Source: Spirosoma fluviale
GTDB lineage: Bacteria; Bacteroidota; Bacteroidia; Cytophagales; Spirosomataceae
NCBI GenBank assembly: GCA_945906795.1
Contig: CAMDRO010000006.1
Location: 1 to 64,000 of the forward strand
Length of the DNA: 64,000 nt
Reading direction: 5' to 3'
Positions 17,764-25,847 of this stretch are shown one piece after another. The notes beneath the pieces were generated by a model. That model was not told the DNA's origin and did no database searches. It saw only the letters and a program-made list of their open reading frames with translations. The translations under genes and the position numbers were made by a program. The number at the start of each line of letters is the position of its first letter. The first letter of the stretch is position 1.

Positions 17764-18998
17764 TTTTTTTCAAGAATCCACTGATCCACGACAAGATCCA
17801 CGGATTTAGCGGAAGGAAACAAGGACACGGTTTTCCTCAATATATCTTCTACTACCGCATCTGGGCAAGAGGCCCCACAAGTCAAAAGTACACGAACTTT
17901 TTCTTTTTGAGGGATAAATTCATCCGACAAAACTTCAGCCTTGCCAACATTGTCAAAATGAAAAATCTGATTTTCTGAAATAATCTTATCTGCCGATTTA
18001 ATAAAATAAGTTGGAAGCTTATCAGCACACAAGTCCACTAAATGAGCGGTATTTGAGGAATTATACCCACCTGCGACAATGGCAAAATCCGCGTCTTCAG
18101 CTAGTAAACCATAAGTAGCACTTTGATTATCGTTTGTTGCATAACAAAGCGTATCCCGAGTATCCGCAAAATGAGAGGTGATTTGTTCAGCAGATAATTG
18201 ATAAAAATCGACGATTACCTCCCTTAAAAAATCGACGATTTCCTGTGTGTCGGTGGCCAACATGGTCGTTTGATTCACCACACCTATTCTAATTAAATCC
18301 TTTGACGGATTAAAACCCTCTGAATATTGACCCTCAAATTCCTTGTAGAATTCATCGGCATCTTTTTCAAGCCTAATGAAATCAGCTAATTGTTTGGCTT
18401 GATTGATATCTTTGATGATTAGCGTAGGAGTGACTGATTTAGAATGCGAAAAAGTGGCTTTTGTCTCTTCGTGGCTTGGTTTACCATGAACAATGACCGA
18501 ATAATTTTTTTGTCCAATCGAGGTTGCGCGATTCCAAACCTTTTCTACAAATGGGCAAGTGGTATCATAGGAATAAATATCAATGCCAATATTGGACAGT
18601 ATTTCTTGAATTTCAAGCGTAGTACCAAAGGCAGGGACAATGACCACATCGTCAGAAGTCAAGTGATCCCACGATACGAGCTGATTACCTAAGGTATCTT
18701 GGATGAATTGTACGCCTCGATCTAACAAATCTGCATTAACGGCAGGATTGTGAATCATCTCAGAAAGTAAAAATATGCGTTTATCCGGATTTTCTTCGAC
18801 TATTCGATAGGCCGTTTCAACCGCATTTTCTACCCCATAACAAAATCCAAAATGTCGGGATATTAAAATTTCTACCGGACCAAAATCGAAGTAGGATGGC
18901 TCGAAATTCTTTTTCATTTTATCCCAAAATCTCCTTGTTTCTTTGATTTTACCAATCAAATTACTTTTAAACAAAACAGGAATTGAAAATGACTTCAT
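17757..18998 (-). CDS. ispH: 4-hydroxy-3-methylbut-2-enyl diphosphate reductase
   Basis: The last enzyme of the MEP isoprenoid pathway, reducing HMBPP to IPP and DMAPP with a [4Fe-4S] cluster. The cluster cysteines are in RHFGFCYGVENAV, DTTCPFVEKVW and TCGASCPDAVVEDIL; CYATNDNQSA and HGKPSHEETKAT line the active site. I chose the ATG at 18998 (413 residues, beginning MKSFSIPVLFKS), which is how homologues in this order begin. An in-frame ATG at 19079 would add 27 residues. The protein is longer than the roughly 300-residue enterobacterial form. dxs, the first enzyme of the pathway, is elsewhere in this window at 41.6 kb. Confidence 0.93.
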   Translation of the reverse strand: MKSFSIPVLFKSNLIGKIKETRRFWDKMKKNFEPSYFDFGPVEILISRHFGFCYGVENAVETAYRIVEENPDKRIFLLSEMIHNPAVNADLLDRGVQFIQDTLGNQLVSWDHLTSDDVVIVPAFGTTLEIQEILSNIGIDIYSYDTTCPFVEKVWNRATSIGQKNYSVIVHGKPSHEETKATFSHSKSVTPTLIIKDINQAKQLADFIRLEKDADEFYKEFEGQYSEGFNPSKDLIRIGVVNQTTMLATDTQEIVDFLREVIVDFYQLSAEQITSHFADTRDTLCYATNDNQSATYGLLAEDADFAIVAGGYNSSNTAHLVDLCADKLPTYFIKSADKIISENQIFHFDNVGKAEVLSDEFIPQKEKVRVLLTCGASCPDAVVEDILRKTVSLFPSAKSVDLVVDQWILEKNQ

Positions 18999-19198
18999 TT
19001 TTTTTAACGTTCTTCTTACTGACAAACGATTAATACTACCGTTAAAATCACTAATTAGTGATTTACTTAATGGATCCATACCCTCTACTTTTACAAACTA
19101 ATAAATTGATTAACAGTTTTCAAAATTACATAGCTAATTATTAATATCCTTTTAATTCACCCGTTTAATAAATAAATTCTTTAAAATCGATCTAATCA

Positions 19199-19229
19199 TT
19201 GCCCCTTAAATTTACTTGTAGTACTTTTG
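19199..19229 (+). promoter_or_regulatory. Promoter of the xth/PD-(D/E)XK unit
   Basis: TTG at 19199-19201, 20-base spacer, and TACTTTTG at 19222-19229, an exact TAnnTTTG match. The start is predicted near 19235. It probably drives the five close-packed genes up to 21971, since no further promoter is evident between them. The rest of the gap from 19080 holds a minus-strand TAATTTTG box (19128..19121), possibly for ispH. Confidence 0.65.
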
Positions 19230-19284
19230 TTTGGTAAAAAATATCGGTCATCGTTTTTTACTCATCATTAATGTAAAAGCTTAA

Positions 19285-19896
19285 ATGAAAGATTCTAATT
19301 CAGCTAGGACTAGATTTGTACGCATACTCATTGGAAATCCAATCAGTAAGTTTGCCTTATCGTTCATTAAAAACCCAATCAACTTTTTATATGCGGGATT
19401 AGGGATCTTCGTAGTATTAATATCTTATGATAACACTTTTAGTGTCAAACCCACTGAGCAAAGCTTTTTCTCAGGAAAAATAAATTTTGGCATAGAGGAT
19501 TATCATCGCATACAAACCAATGAAGTGGAAGCTACCATAAAACCTGAAATGGGTGAAAATACGCTCACGATTACGGCGACAAACAAGGAAAATTTAGAAA
19601 CTGTTTATTTAAAAATATTCAAACTTAAAGGTCCGGGAACCTATTTTATTCCAGGAGATGGGGAAATCGAAAATATCGGAAATTTAATTAAGAATCTTGA
19701 TCATTTTAAAGAAAAAAACAATTTTTTCGAATCTACTTTGCCTAACAAAGAAGGCGTTCAAAATGGAGTAGGAAGGGTCAATATTAACGCAGTCACAGAA
19801 AAGGAAATTGAAGGCGAACTTATTTTAATAGGCAACAATTCCTCGGGAGATCAAGCAGTTCTAGAATCAGCCAAGTTCAAAATACATCTTCAATAA
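19285..19896 (+). CDS. Unknown protein with one N-terminal membrane helix
   Basis: A 203-residue protein. A basic N-terminus is followed by one hydrophobic helix at about 32-48 (FLYAGLGIFVVLISY) and then a soluble region with beta-rich character (NTLTITATNKENLETVYLKIFKL, EIEGELILIGN). The helix is likely an uncleaved anchor, leaving the domain outside the cytoplasm. I do not recognise a family. It is first in a five-gene unit with exonuclease III, separated by 11 bases from the next gene, and has a good promoter. Confidence 0.65.
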   Translation: MKDSNSARTRFVRILIGNPISKFALSFIKNPINFLYAGLGIFVVLISYDNTFSVKPTEQSFFSGKINFGIEDYHRIQTNEVEATIKPEMGENTLTITATNKENLETVYLKIFKLKGPGTYFIPGDGEIENIGNLIKNLDHFKEKNNFFESTLPNKEGVQNGVGRVNINAVTEKEIEGELILIGNNSSGDQAVLESAKFKIHLQ

Positions 19897-19907
19897 TCAT
19901 CAATTTC

Positions 19908-20273
19908 ATGGAATTCGAGCCAGCTATAGTTAAAGAAGCATGGGAATTAATCCTTGACTTTCTTGAAAAACAGTTTAATAAAAGGCCTGCCGATCTTGAG
20001 TCTGTATTATTTTTGATTGGTGTTCAAGAATTAGGGCATGGCCATGTCCATTTCACCAAAGAGCAAAAACAAGACTTAATGCATATCGCAACCTGTAAGG
20101 TTTTAAGTTATAGCGGATTTTATTCGTTAGATGGCAAAGATGCTGAAGGGTGGCCACATTGGGAATTAATTCAAAATTTACCTCCTTTAAATCTAAAAGA
20201 ACAAGAGATTTTAATCAAATCACATGTCATACATTACTTCAAAACAGAAGTCCTAATGGAAGAGATGTTATGA
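19908..20273 (+). CDS. Conserved small protein of unknown function
   Basis: A 121-residue soluble protein, rich in helices, with a His cluster (GHGHVHF, about residues 44-50) that could bind a metal. It has VKEAWELILDFLEKQFNKR at the start and YSGFYSLDGKDAEGWPHWEL in the middle. I recognise no named domain. It overlaps the xth start by 4 bases (ATGA), so the two are translationally coupled, which suggests a link to DNA repair, but this is inference from position only. Confidence 0.7.
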   Translation: MEFEPAIVKEAWELILDFLEKQFNKRPADLESVLFLIGVQELGHGHVHFTKEQKQDLMHIATCKVLSYSGFYSLDGKDAEGWPHWELIQNLPPLNLKEQEILIKSHVIHYFKTEVLMEEML

Positions 20274-21034
20274 AAATAATCAGTTATAATGTGAACGGCA
20301 TTCGGGCTGCCATTCAAAAGGGATTCATCGCCTGGCTTTCACAGGAAAATCCAGATATCATTTGTCTACAGGAACTGAAGGCAGAGGAGGTACAAGTTGA
20401 CTTAGACGAAATCACCTCATTAGGCTATCATATTTATTGGCAATCAGCGCAAAAAAAAGGATATTCGGGAGTAGGTATTTTCACAAAAATAAAGCCTGTT
20501 TCCGTTCAATATGGATGTGGAATTGAAAAATACGACCTTGAAGGAAGAGTCATCCAAGTAAATTTCGAAAACTATTCGGTCATGAGTGTATATATACCAT
20601 CTGGGTCCAGTGGCGAGGATAGACAATCCTTTAAAATGGAATGGTTGGCTGATTTTCAAGCGTATACAAATGAATTAGTAAAAAATCATCCAAACATAAT
20701 TATAGCCGGCGATTATAATATCTGCCATAGAGCCATTGATATTCATAATCCTAAATCAAATGCAAATAGCTCTGGGTTCTTGCCTGAAGAGCGCGAATGG
20801 ATGGAAAATTACATACACCATGGATTTGTGGATACTTTTCGATGGATTCATCCTACACTCGATCATCAATATTCCTGGTGGAGTTACCGAGCAAATGCGA
20901 GAGAAAAAAATTTAGGTTGGCGTATCGACTATTTACTAGCCAGTCAATCTATGGCTCTATCAATTAAAAATGCATCTATTTTAGCTGACATCAAACATTC
21001 AGACCATTGTCCCATCTTATTAGAAATCAATTAA
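20270..21034 (+). CDS. xth: Exodeoxyribonuclease III
   Basis: A 254-residue AP endonuclease/3'-exonuclease of the EEP superfamily. Motifs in order are SYNVNGIRAAI (catalytic Asn), CLQELKAEEVQVD (metal-binding Glu), GDYNICHRAIDIHNP (catalytic Asp and Asn), WRIDYLLAS and SDHCPILLEI (catalytic Asp-His pair). It incises abasic sites and trims 3' blocks in base-excision repair. The true start is the ATG at 20270; the open frame continues upstream to 20150 but that part lies in the preceding gene. The next gene begins 1 base after the stop. Confidence 0.95.
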   Translation: MKIISYNVNGIRAAIQKGFIAWLSQENPDIICLQELKAEEVQVDLDEITSLGYHIYWQSAQKKGYSGVGIFTKIKPVSVQYGCGIEKYDLEGRVIQVNFENYSVMSVYIPSGSSGEDRQSFKMEWLADFQAYTNELVKNHPNIIIAGDYNICHRAIDIHNPKSNANSSGFLPEEREWMENYIHHGFVDTFRWIHPTLDHQYSWWSYRANAREKNLGWRIDYLLASQSMALSIKNASILADIKHSDHCPILLEIN

Positions 21035-21035
21035 T

Positions 21036-21338
21036 ATGCACTTCGAAAAACACGTCTTTATTTGCACCAATGACAAGGATGCTCCCAAAAAATGCTGTGG
21101 ATCTGCACATGGTATGGATTTGATACAAGCCTTTAAGGATGAATGGGCTAAATCAGGAAATACAAATAAAATAAGAATTCAAAAATCAGGTTGTTTGGAT
21201 TTTTGTGGCAAAGGTCCCACGATGGTCATTTACCCGGAAGGCGTTTTTTACGGAAATGTCCAGTTGGAAGATGTATCTGAAATAACTGAGCAACATTTAA
21301 TTGGCGATCAGATTGTATCCCGACGCCAAATTGGATAA
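21036..21338 (+). CDS. Thioredoxin-like [2Fe-2S] ferredoxin
   Basis: A 100-residue protein with the pattern of thioredoxin-fold 2Fe-2S ferredoxins: FICTNDKDAPKKCCG near the N-terminus and SGCLDFCGKGPTMVIYPEG in the second half. The ligands are probably Cys10, one or both of Cys20 and Cys21, Cys55 and Cys59. Such proteins carry electrons or act as redox sensors and are related to the NuoE fold. It sits 1 base behind xth and 9 bases before the PD-(D/E)XK-like gene, an unusual context. Partner unknown. Confidence 0.88.
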   Translation: MHFEKHVFICTNDKDAPKKCCGSAHGMDLIQAFKDEWAKSGNTNKIRIQKSGCLDFCGKGPTMVIYPEGVFYGNVQLEDVSEITEQHLIGDQIVSRRQIG

Positions 21339-21347
21339 ATTGCGAAC

Positions 21348-21971
21348 ATGTTATATCGCCTCTATCCAACGCTTTTAAATTCATTTTCACTCTATCTAAG
21401 CCAATCCCGAGATGCTTCAGGTAAGATTATTGTGGATGAAATTGAGCTGATTGAACGAATTAATCGAACCAAAAAACCGACAACTAAGGCCCAACAAAAA
21501 GGCGTAGATTTTGAAAGAGCTGTCACACTAGGAGAAAATGAGGAACTTTTCAAGGAAGGAATCATTGACCAAGCGAGAAATTTGATTCCCGGCAAATATA
21601 GAACCCAATTTTACCTTGAATCAAGGTACAAAAATGCGCAAATTTATGGCTATGTGGATGGGATAGGTGACAGCATCGCTTTTGATTTAAAAAGCACATC
21701 GTTTTATGAGCCAGGCCGGTTTCAAAATAACCATCAAAATTTGTACTTATTAGGCCTTCAAAAATATGGGATTGAGCGTTTAGACTACATCATCACAGAC
21801 TTTACCACGATTTTTGTAGAAAGCTATGAGTTAAAAACCTACGATTTCAACCCACTTTATATTCAAATTGAAAAATTCATTTTATTTTTAGAAGACAACA
21901 AAAAATTCATTCGGGACAAAAAAATCTTTGATCGAAAAACGAATGATAATCAAATGTCCCTTTTTGAATAA
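21348..21971 (+). CDS. PD-(D/E)XK nuclease-like protein
   Basis: A 207-residue protein not obviously annotated by a named family. I see a PD-(D/E)XK-like core: KGVDFERAV (helix with conserved Glu), GYVDGIGDSIAFDLKST with the Asp followed by DLK as the D...(D/E)xK pair, and QNLYLLGLQKYG, resembling the Q-x3-Y/L helix of RecB- and Cas4-type nucleases. There is no Cys cluster of Cas4. The C-terminus is charged and ends NQMSLFE, similar to a beta-clamp-binding QxSLF peptide. It is last in the unit with xth. Nuclease activity is inferred from motifs; confidence in the fold is moderate. Confidence 0.65.
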   Translation: MLYRLYPTLLNSFSLYLSQSRDASGKIIVDEIELIERINRTKKPTTKAQQKGVDFERAVTLGENEELFKEGIIDQARNLIPGKYRTQFYLESRYKNAQIYGYVDGIGDSIAFDLKSTSFYEPGRFQNNHQNLYLLGLQKYGIERLDYIITDFTTIFVESYELKTYDFNPLYIQIEKFILFLEDNKKFIRDKKIFDRKTNDNQMSLFE

Positions 21972-22661
21972 TTAGACCAAGTAACTGCGCAGTTCCGTCA
22001 AATGTGTAATTTGGATTTGCGCCTGAGAGTCCACCCGATTAAGATTCAAATGAATACTCCGAATTCCTGCGTTTTCCGCACCTTGGATGTCGGCAATTGG
22101 ATGATCCCCCACCATAACTACTTCATGTGCCAAGCAATTAGCTCTTTTTAGGGAATAGGTAAAGAACTTAATGTCTGGCTTTTGCGTGCCAACTTGCTGT
22201 GAGGTGATGATTTCTTGAAAGCAATGTTTCAAACCGCAGGCCTCCACTTTGACAAATTGAATATCATCAAACCCATTGGTCAAGATAAAAAGAGGATATT
22301 TCTGCGCTAGCTCTTGAATTATTTCAGAAGCCCCGTCAAGCATATGTTTTTTTCTAGGAGTTCGGTATAGAAATTCACTCGAAAATTTTTGGGGGTCACC
22401 CTCATAGCCCAACTGTGAAAAAAAAAGTTTAAATCTTGTTTCCCTCAGCTCCATTTGTGTGATTTTTTTCGATTGATAATCATCCCACAGTTGGTTATTT
22501 AATACGTTGAAACTATTCCAAATATTGTCTTTTTCTACTTCAAACGTGTTTGTTAGGTTAAACTCGTCAACCAAATCCAGTAAAACTTCTCGAGCATTTC
22601 GGTCATGATCCCAAAGCGTGTGATCCCAATCAAAAAATATGGCCTTTGGGTTAAATTTCAT
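21972..22661 (-). CDS. YjjG-family noncanonical pyrimidine nucleotidase (HAD)
   Basis: A 229-residue HAD phosphatase. Motif I is FFDWDHTLWDHD, motif II ILTNGFDDIQ, motif III Lys in TQKPDIKFF, and motif IV MVGDHPIADIQGA. The insert in the first domain matches the YjjG type, which dephosphorylates modified or noncanonical pyrimidine monophosphates and thus cleans the nucleotide pool. The stop abuts the PD-(D/E)XK gene, convergent. A minus-strand TACCTTTG box at 22673..22666 is only 5 bases from the ATG, so the mRNA may be almost leaderless. Confidence 0.88.
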   Translation of the reverse strand: MKFNPKAIFFDWDHTLWDHDRNAREVLLDLVDEFNLTNTFEVEKDNIWNSFNVLNNQLWDDYQSKKITQMELRETRFKLFFSQLGYEGDPQKFSSEFLYRTPRKKHMLDGASEIIQELAQKYPLFILTNGFDDIQFVKVEACGLKHCFQEIITSQQVGTQKPDIKFFTYSLKRANCLAHEVVMVGDHPIADIQGAENAGIRSIHLNLNRVDSQAQIQITHLTELRSYLV

Positions 22662-22665
22662 ATGG

Positions 22666-22691
22666 CAAAGGTAATAAATAAGCTACCTTTG
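22666..22691. promoter_or_regulatory. Two divergent TACCTTTG boxes
   Basis: TACCTTTG on the minus strand at 22673..22666 (for the YjjG gene) and on the plus strand at 22684-22691 (for the exonuclease gene), 10 bases apart. Both match TAnnTTTG, but neither has a clear TTG at -33. Confidence 0.45.
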
Positions 22692-22713
22692 TTCCCATAA
22701 AAATGGACTTTAC

Positions 22714-23523
22714 ATGGAACATCAATTAAAATTAAATAAACCGCTCGCATTTTTCGATTTAGAGACGACTGGGGTCATGGTCAACAAAGACCGCATTGTT
22801 GAAATAGCTATAGCGAAAGCAAATGTTGACGGCACCATCGAAGTAAAAACAAGAAGGGTAAATCCTGGGATTCCTATCCCCTTGGAAGCGTCCTTAGTTC
22901 ATGGAATTTATGATGATGATGTAAAAGATGAACCCCAATTTAAGCAAGTGGCCAAATCTTTATCAGGATTTTTGGAAGGTTGTGACTTGGCTGGATTTAA
23001 TTCTAATCGCTTCGATGTACCCATGTTGGTGGAAGAATTTTATAGAAACGAAATTGATTTTGACATGAAAAATCGAAAGTTGATTGACGCCCAAAGAATT
23101 TTTCACTTGATGGAACCCAGAAATTTAACAGCCGCTTTCAAGTTTTATTGTGGTAAGGATTTAATAGGTGCGCATGGAGCCGAGGCGGATGTATTAGCTA
23201 CCTTAGAAGTATTAAATGCCCAAGTAAAAAGATATGAAGAGGTTTCGTTGAAAGATGAAAATGGCAAGGAGTACTTCCCTATCCAAAATGACATGTCAAA
23301 ATTACATGAATTAACGATGTCAAATTCCATCGATTTCGCTAATCGCATGGTGTACAATAAGGAGAGGATTCCTGTTTTTAATTTCGGAAAGTATTCCGGC
23401 AGATCCGTTACGGAAGTATTAAAAAGTGACCCTTCCTATTATGATTGGATTTTAAAGGGTGACTTTGCGATGGATACAAAGAAAAAATTAACTGAAATTA
23501 AGTTGCAAGGATTTCAGCGGTAA
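22714..23523 (+). CDS. DEDDh 3'-5' exonuclease
   Basis: A 269-residue exonuclease of the DnaQ/RNase T superfamily. ExoI is AFFDLETTGV (Asp, Glu), ExoII GFNSNRFDVPML (Asp), ExoIII HGAEADVLAT (His and Asp), hence DEDDh. The C-terminal segment FNFGKYSGRSVTEVLKSDPSYYDWIL is a small domain found at the end of several bacterial exonucleases, including ExoX. It may act in proofreading, repair or RNA trimming; the sequence does not decide. A TACCTTTG box (22684-22691) gives a leader of about 17 bases. Confidence 0.9.
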   Translation: MEHQLKLNKPLAFFDLETTGVMVNKDRIVEIAIAKANVDGTIEVKTRRVNPGIPIPLEASLVHGIYDDDVKDEPQFKQVAKSLSGFLEGCDLAGFNSNRFDVPMLVEEFYRNEIDFDMKNRKLIDAQRIFHLMEPRNLTAAFKFYCGKDLIGAHGAEADVLATLEVLNAQVKRYEEVSLKDENGKEYFPIQNDMSKLHELTMSNSIDFANRMVYNKERIPVFNFGKYSGRSVTEVLKSDPSYYDWILKGDFAMDTKKKLTEIKLQGFQR

Positions 23524-23595
23524 AGCAAAATTAAGTTGTCGAATATTTAAGTTTAATTCGTATTTTTACCATGTTAATGGCCTAATGAAAAAACA

Positions 23596-23925
23596 ATGCA
23601 ATCCATACCAGACATAATTCGCACCATTCCCTTAGCACATTATATTTTATTAAGCTCCGCTTTGTTTTGCATAGGGATTTTAGGTGTATTAACTAGGAGA
23701 AATGCCATCATCGTGTTTATGGCGATTGAACTTATGTTAAATGCTGTCAATTTACTTTTAGCTGCATTTTCTTCCTATTATTCAGATCCTTCGGGACAAA
23801 TTTTTGTATTTTTCATTATGGCAGTGGCAGCGGCGGAAGTGGCAGTGGGTTTAGCCATCATCGTGATGATTTATCGAAATATTCAGAGTATTGACATCGG
23901 AATCCTCAATAAGTTGAAAAATTAA
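23596..23925 (+). CDS. nuoK: NADH-quinone oxidoreductase subunit K
   Basis: A 109-residue membrane subunit of complex I, three helices, with the glutamates inside the membrane at [11 protein letters not shown] and [11 protein letters not shown], which belong to the E-channel of proton transfer. It opens a four-gene run nuoK-L-M-N with gaps of 19-25 bases. nuoA-J are not in the window, and the gene upstream is an exonuclease. The upstream region has a weak promoter candidate (TTG 23536-23538 with TATTTTTA 23561-23568). Confidence 0.97.
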   Translation: MQSIPDIIRTIPLAHYILLSSALFCIGILGVLTRRNAIIVFMAIELMLNAVNLLLAAFSSYYSDPSGQIFVFFIMAVAAAEVAVGLAIIVMIYRNIQSIDIGILNKLKN

Positions 23926-23944
23926 TTTTACAGAACATTCATTT

Positions 23945-25825
23945 ATGTCTTTAATTTATTTAATACCGCTTTTACCCTTCATTGGTTTTGTTGTGAATGG
24001 CATTTCATTTCCCAGCATCCCAAAACATCTAGCCGCCATTATTGGCATCATCCCGCCTCTAGTGGCCTTTTTAATATCCTTCCAGGTTTTTGTTGATTTT
24101 GACGGAACCACTCAAATTTTACATGTAGCCGAGTGGATTAAATTGGGGGATTTGCAAATTCCTTTTGATTTCCAAATAGATGCATTATCTATTATGATGT
24201 TGCTTGTCATTACGGGCGTAGGCACATTGATTCATATTTATTCGATAGGGTACATGTCGCATGACCCTGGTTTTGGCAAGTTTTTTGCCTTTTTAAATTT
24301 GTTCATTTTCTTCATGTTGATCCTTGTCCTAGGGGCAAATTTCACCGTTTTATTTATAGGTTGGGAAGGGGTAGGACTATGCTCATATCTCCTAATTGGA
24401 TTTTGGAATCAAAAAAATAGTTTTGGAAATGCCGCTAGAAAGGCATTTATCATGAACAGAATTGGGGACCTAGGGTTTTTGATCGGAATATTTTTACTGA
24501 TTCAAGACTTTGGTAGTACTGATTATGCGACGATATTTTCATCGATCCAACAAGGCGATGTTCCAGATAATTTAGGGCTTATTGCTTTTTGTCTATTTGT
24601 GGGAGCCATGGGTAAATCGGCACAAATACCTTTATTTACTTGGCTTCCAGATGCCATGGCAGGCCCTACACCGGTTTCTGCCTTAATACACGCAGCGACG
24701 ATGGTGACAGCAGGTATTTACATGGTCATTAGAGCAAACGTTATTTTTGAACTAAGTCCTGATGTGCTTCACTTTGTAGGCTGGATTGGATTATCTACCG
24801 CTCTGTTAGGAGCTATTATAGGTTTATTTCAAAACGACATTAAAAAAGTGTTGGCCTATTCAACGATATCCCAACTAGGCTACATGTTTATGGGATTGGG
24901 AGCGTCTGCTTATTCGGCCTCATTTTTTCATGTCATGACGCATGCCTTTTTTAAGGCTTTATTGTTTTTAGGAGCGGGGTCCGTCATTCATGCTATGTCA
25001 GATGAGCAAGATATTAGAAAAATGGGGGGATTAAAGTCAAAAATGCCCATCACATATTTTACCTTTTTATTGGGAACCTTAGCTATTTCAGGGATACCTC
25101 CTTTTTCAGGCTTTTTCTCCAAAGATGAAATTCTAGCACATCTTTATCACTATGATTTGCTCATGTGGAGCTTGGCCATTTTAGGTTCAGCTTGCACCTC
25201 ATTCTATATGTTTCGAGTGTTTATTGTCACTTTCTGGGGTGAGTTTAGAGGGACAGAAAAGCAAGCGAGCCATGTACATGAGTCTCCTTGGTCGATGACT
25301 ATCCCACTGATCATTTTAGCCGTTTTTTCAGTGGCAGGTGGCCTCATTAATTTACCTCATTTTGCAGGCGGAAATGAATTTTTAGCCCATTGGTTGGCCC
25401 CACTATTGCCATCAACAGAATCTTTAGGAGAAGTATCATTTTTTAGTTTAGAAATGGGAGCTCCATTAGTTGCCGCCTTCGTCCCTCCTATATTTGCTAT
25501 ATTTATTTTTAGCAGTAAAAAGCTAATTCCGGCAGAAGACGCTCAAATTCAAGGCCTACAAAAACTGATTTATCATAAGTTCTACATCGATGAATTGTAT
25601 GATTTAGTCATTGTAAAACCCGTGAATTTCTTATCTGTCTTTTTTGGACAAGTCATTGATTTTTTAGTGATTGATTTATTTGTTGAGGGAATTGGAAAAA
25701 TAGTACAATATGCTTCTACTGAATTCAGAAGAATTCAAACAGGAAATGTCGGCTATTATGTATTTATGATGGTGATTTCGATTGCGATCATCTTATTTAT
25801 GGGATTAAAATCCTGGATATTGTAA
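23945..25825 (+). CDS. nuoL: NADH-quinone oxidoreductase subunit L
   Basis: A 626-residue antiporter-like subunit, about 14-16 membrane helices, with GWEGVGLCSYLLIGFW (key Glu), SAQIPLFTWLPDAMAGPTP and MVTAGIYMVIR, and the long C-terminal lateral helix (about 540-600) that lies along the membrane arm. It is the distal proton pump of complex I. Position second in nuoKLMN. Confidence 0.97.
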   Translation: MSLIYLIPLLPFIGFVVNGISFPSIPKHLAAIIGIIPPLVAFLISFQVFVDFDGTTQILHVAEWIKLGDLQIPFDFQIDALSIMMLLVITGVGTLIHIYSIGYMSHDPGFGKFFAFLNLFIFFMLILVLGANFTVLFIGWEGVGLCSYLLIGFWNQKNSFGNAARKAFIMNRIGDLGFLIGIFLLIQDFGSTDYATIFSSIQQGDVPDNLGLIAFCLFVGAMGKSAQIPLFTWLPDAMAGPTPVSALIHAATMVTAGIYMVIRANVIFELSPDVLHFVGWIGLSTALLGAIIGLFQNDIKKVLAYSTISQLGYMFMGLGASAYSASFFHVMTHAFFKALLFLGAGSVIHAMSDEQDIRKMGGLKSKMPITYFTFLLGTLAISGIPPFSGFFSKDEILAHLYHYDLLMWSLAILGSACTSFYMFRVFIVTFWGEFRGTEKQASHVHESPWSMTIPLIILAVFSVAGGLINLPHFAGGNEFLAHWLAPLLPSTESLGEVSFFSLEMGAPLVAAFVPPIFAIFIFSSKKLIPAEDAQIQGLQKLIYHKFYIDELYDLVIVKPVNFLSVFFGQVIDFLVIDLFVEGIGKIVQYASTEFRRIQTGNVGYYVFMMVISIAIILFMGLKSWIL

Positions 25826-25847
25826 TTTAAAATTTGACAGAAAAAGC

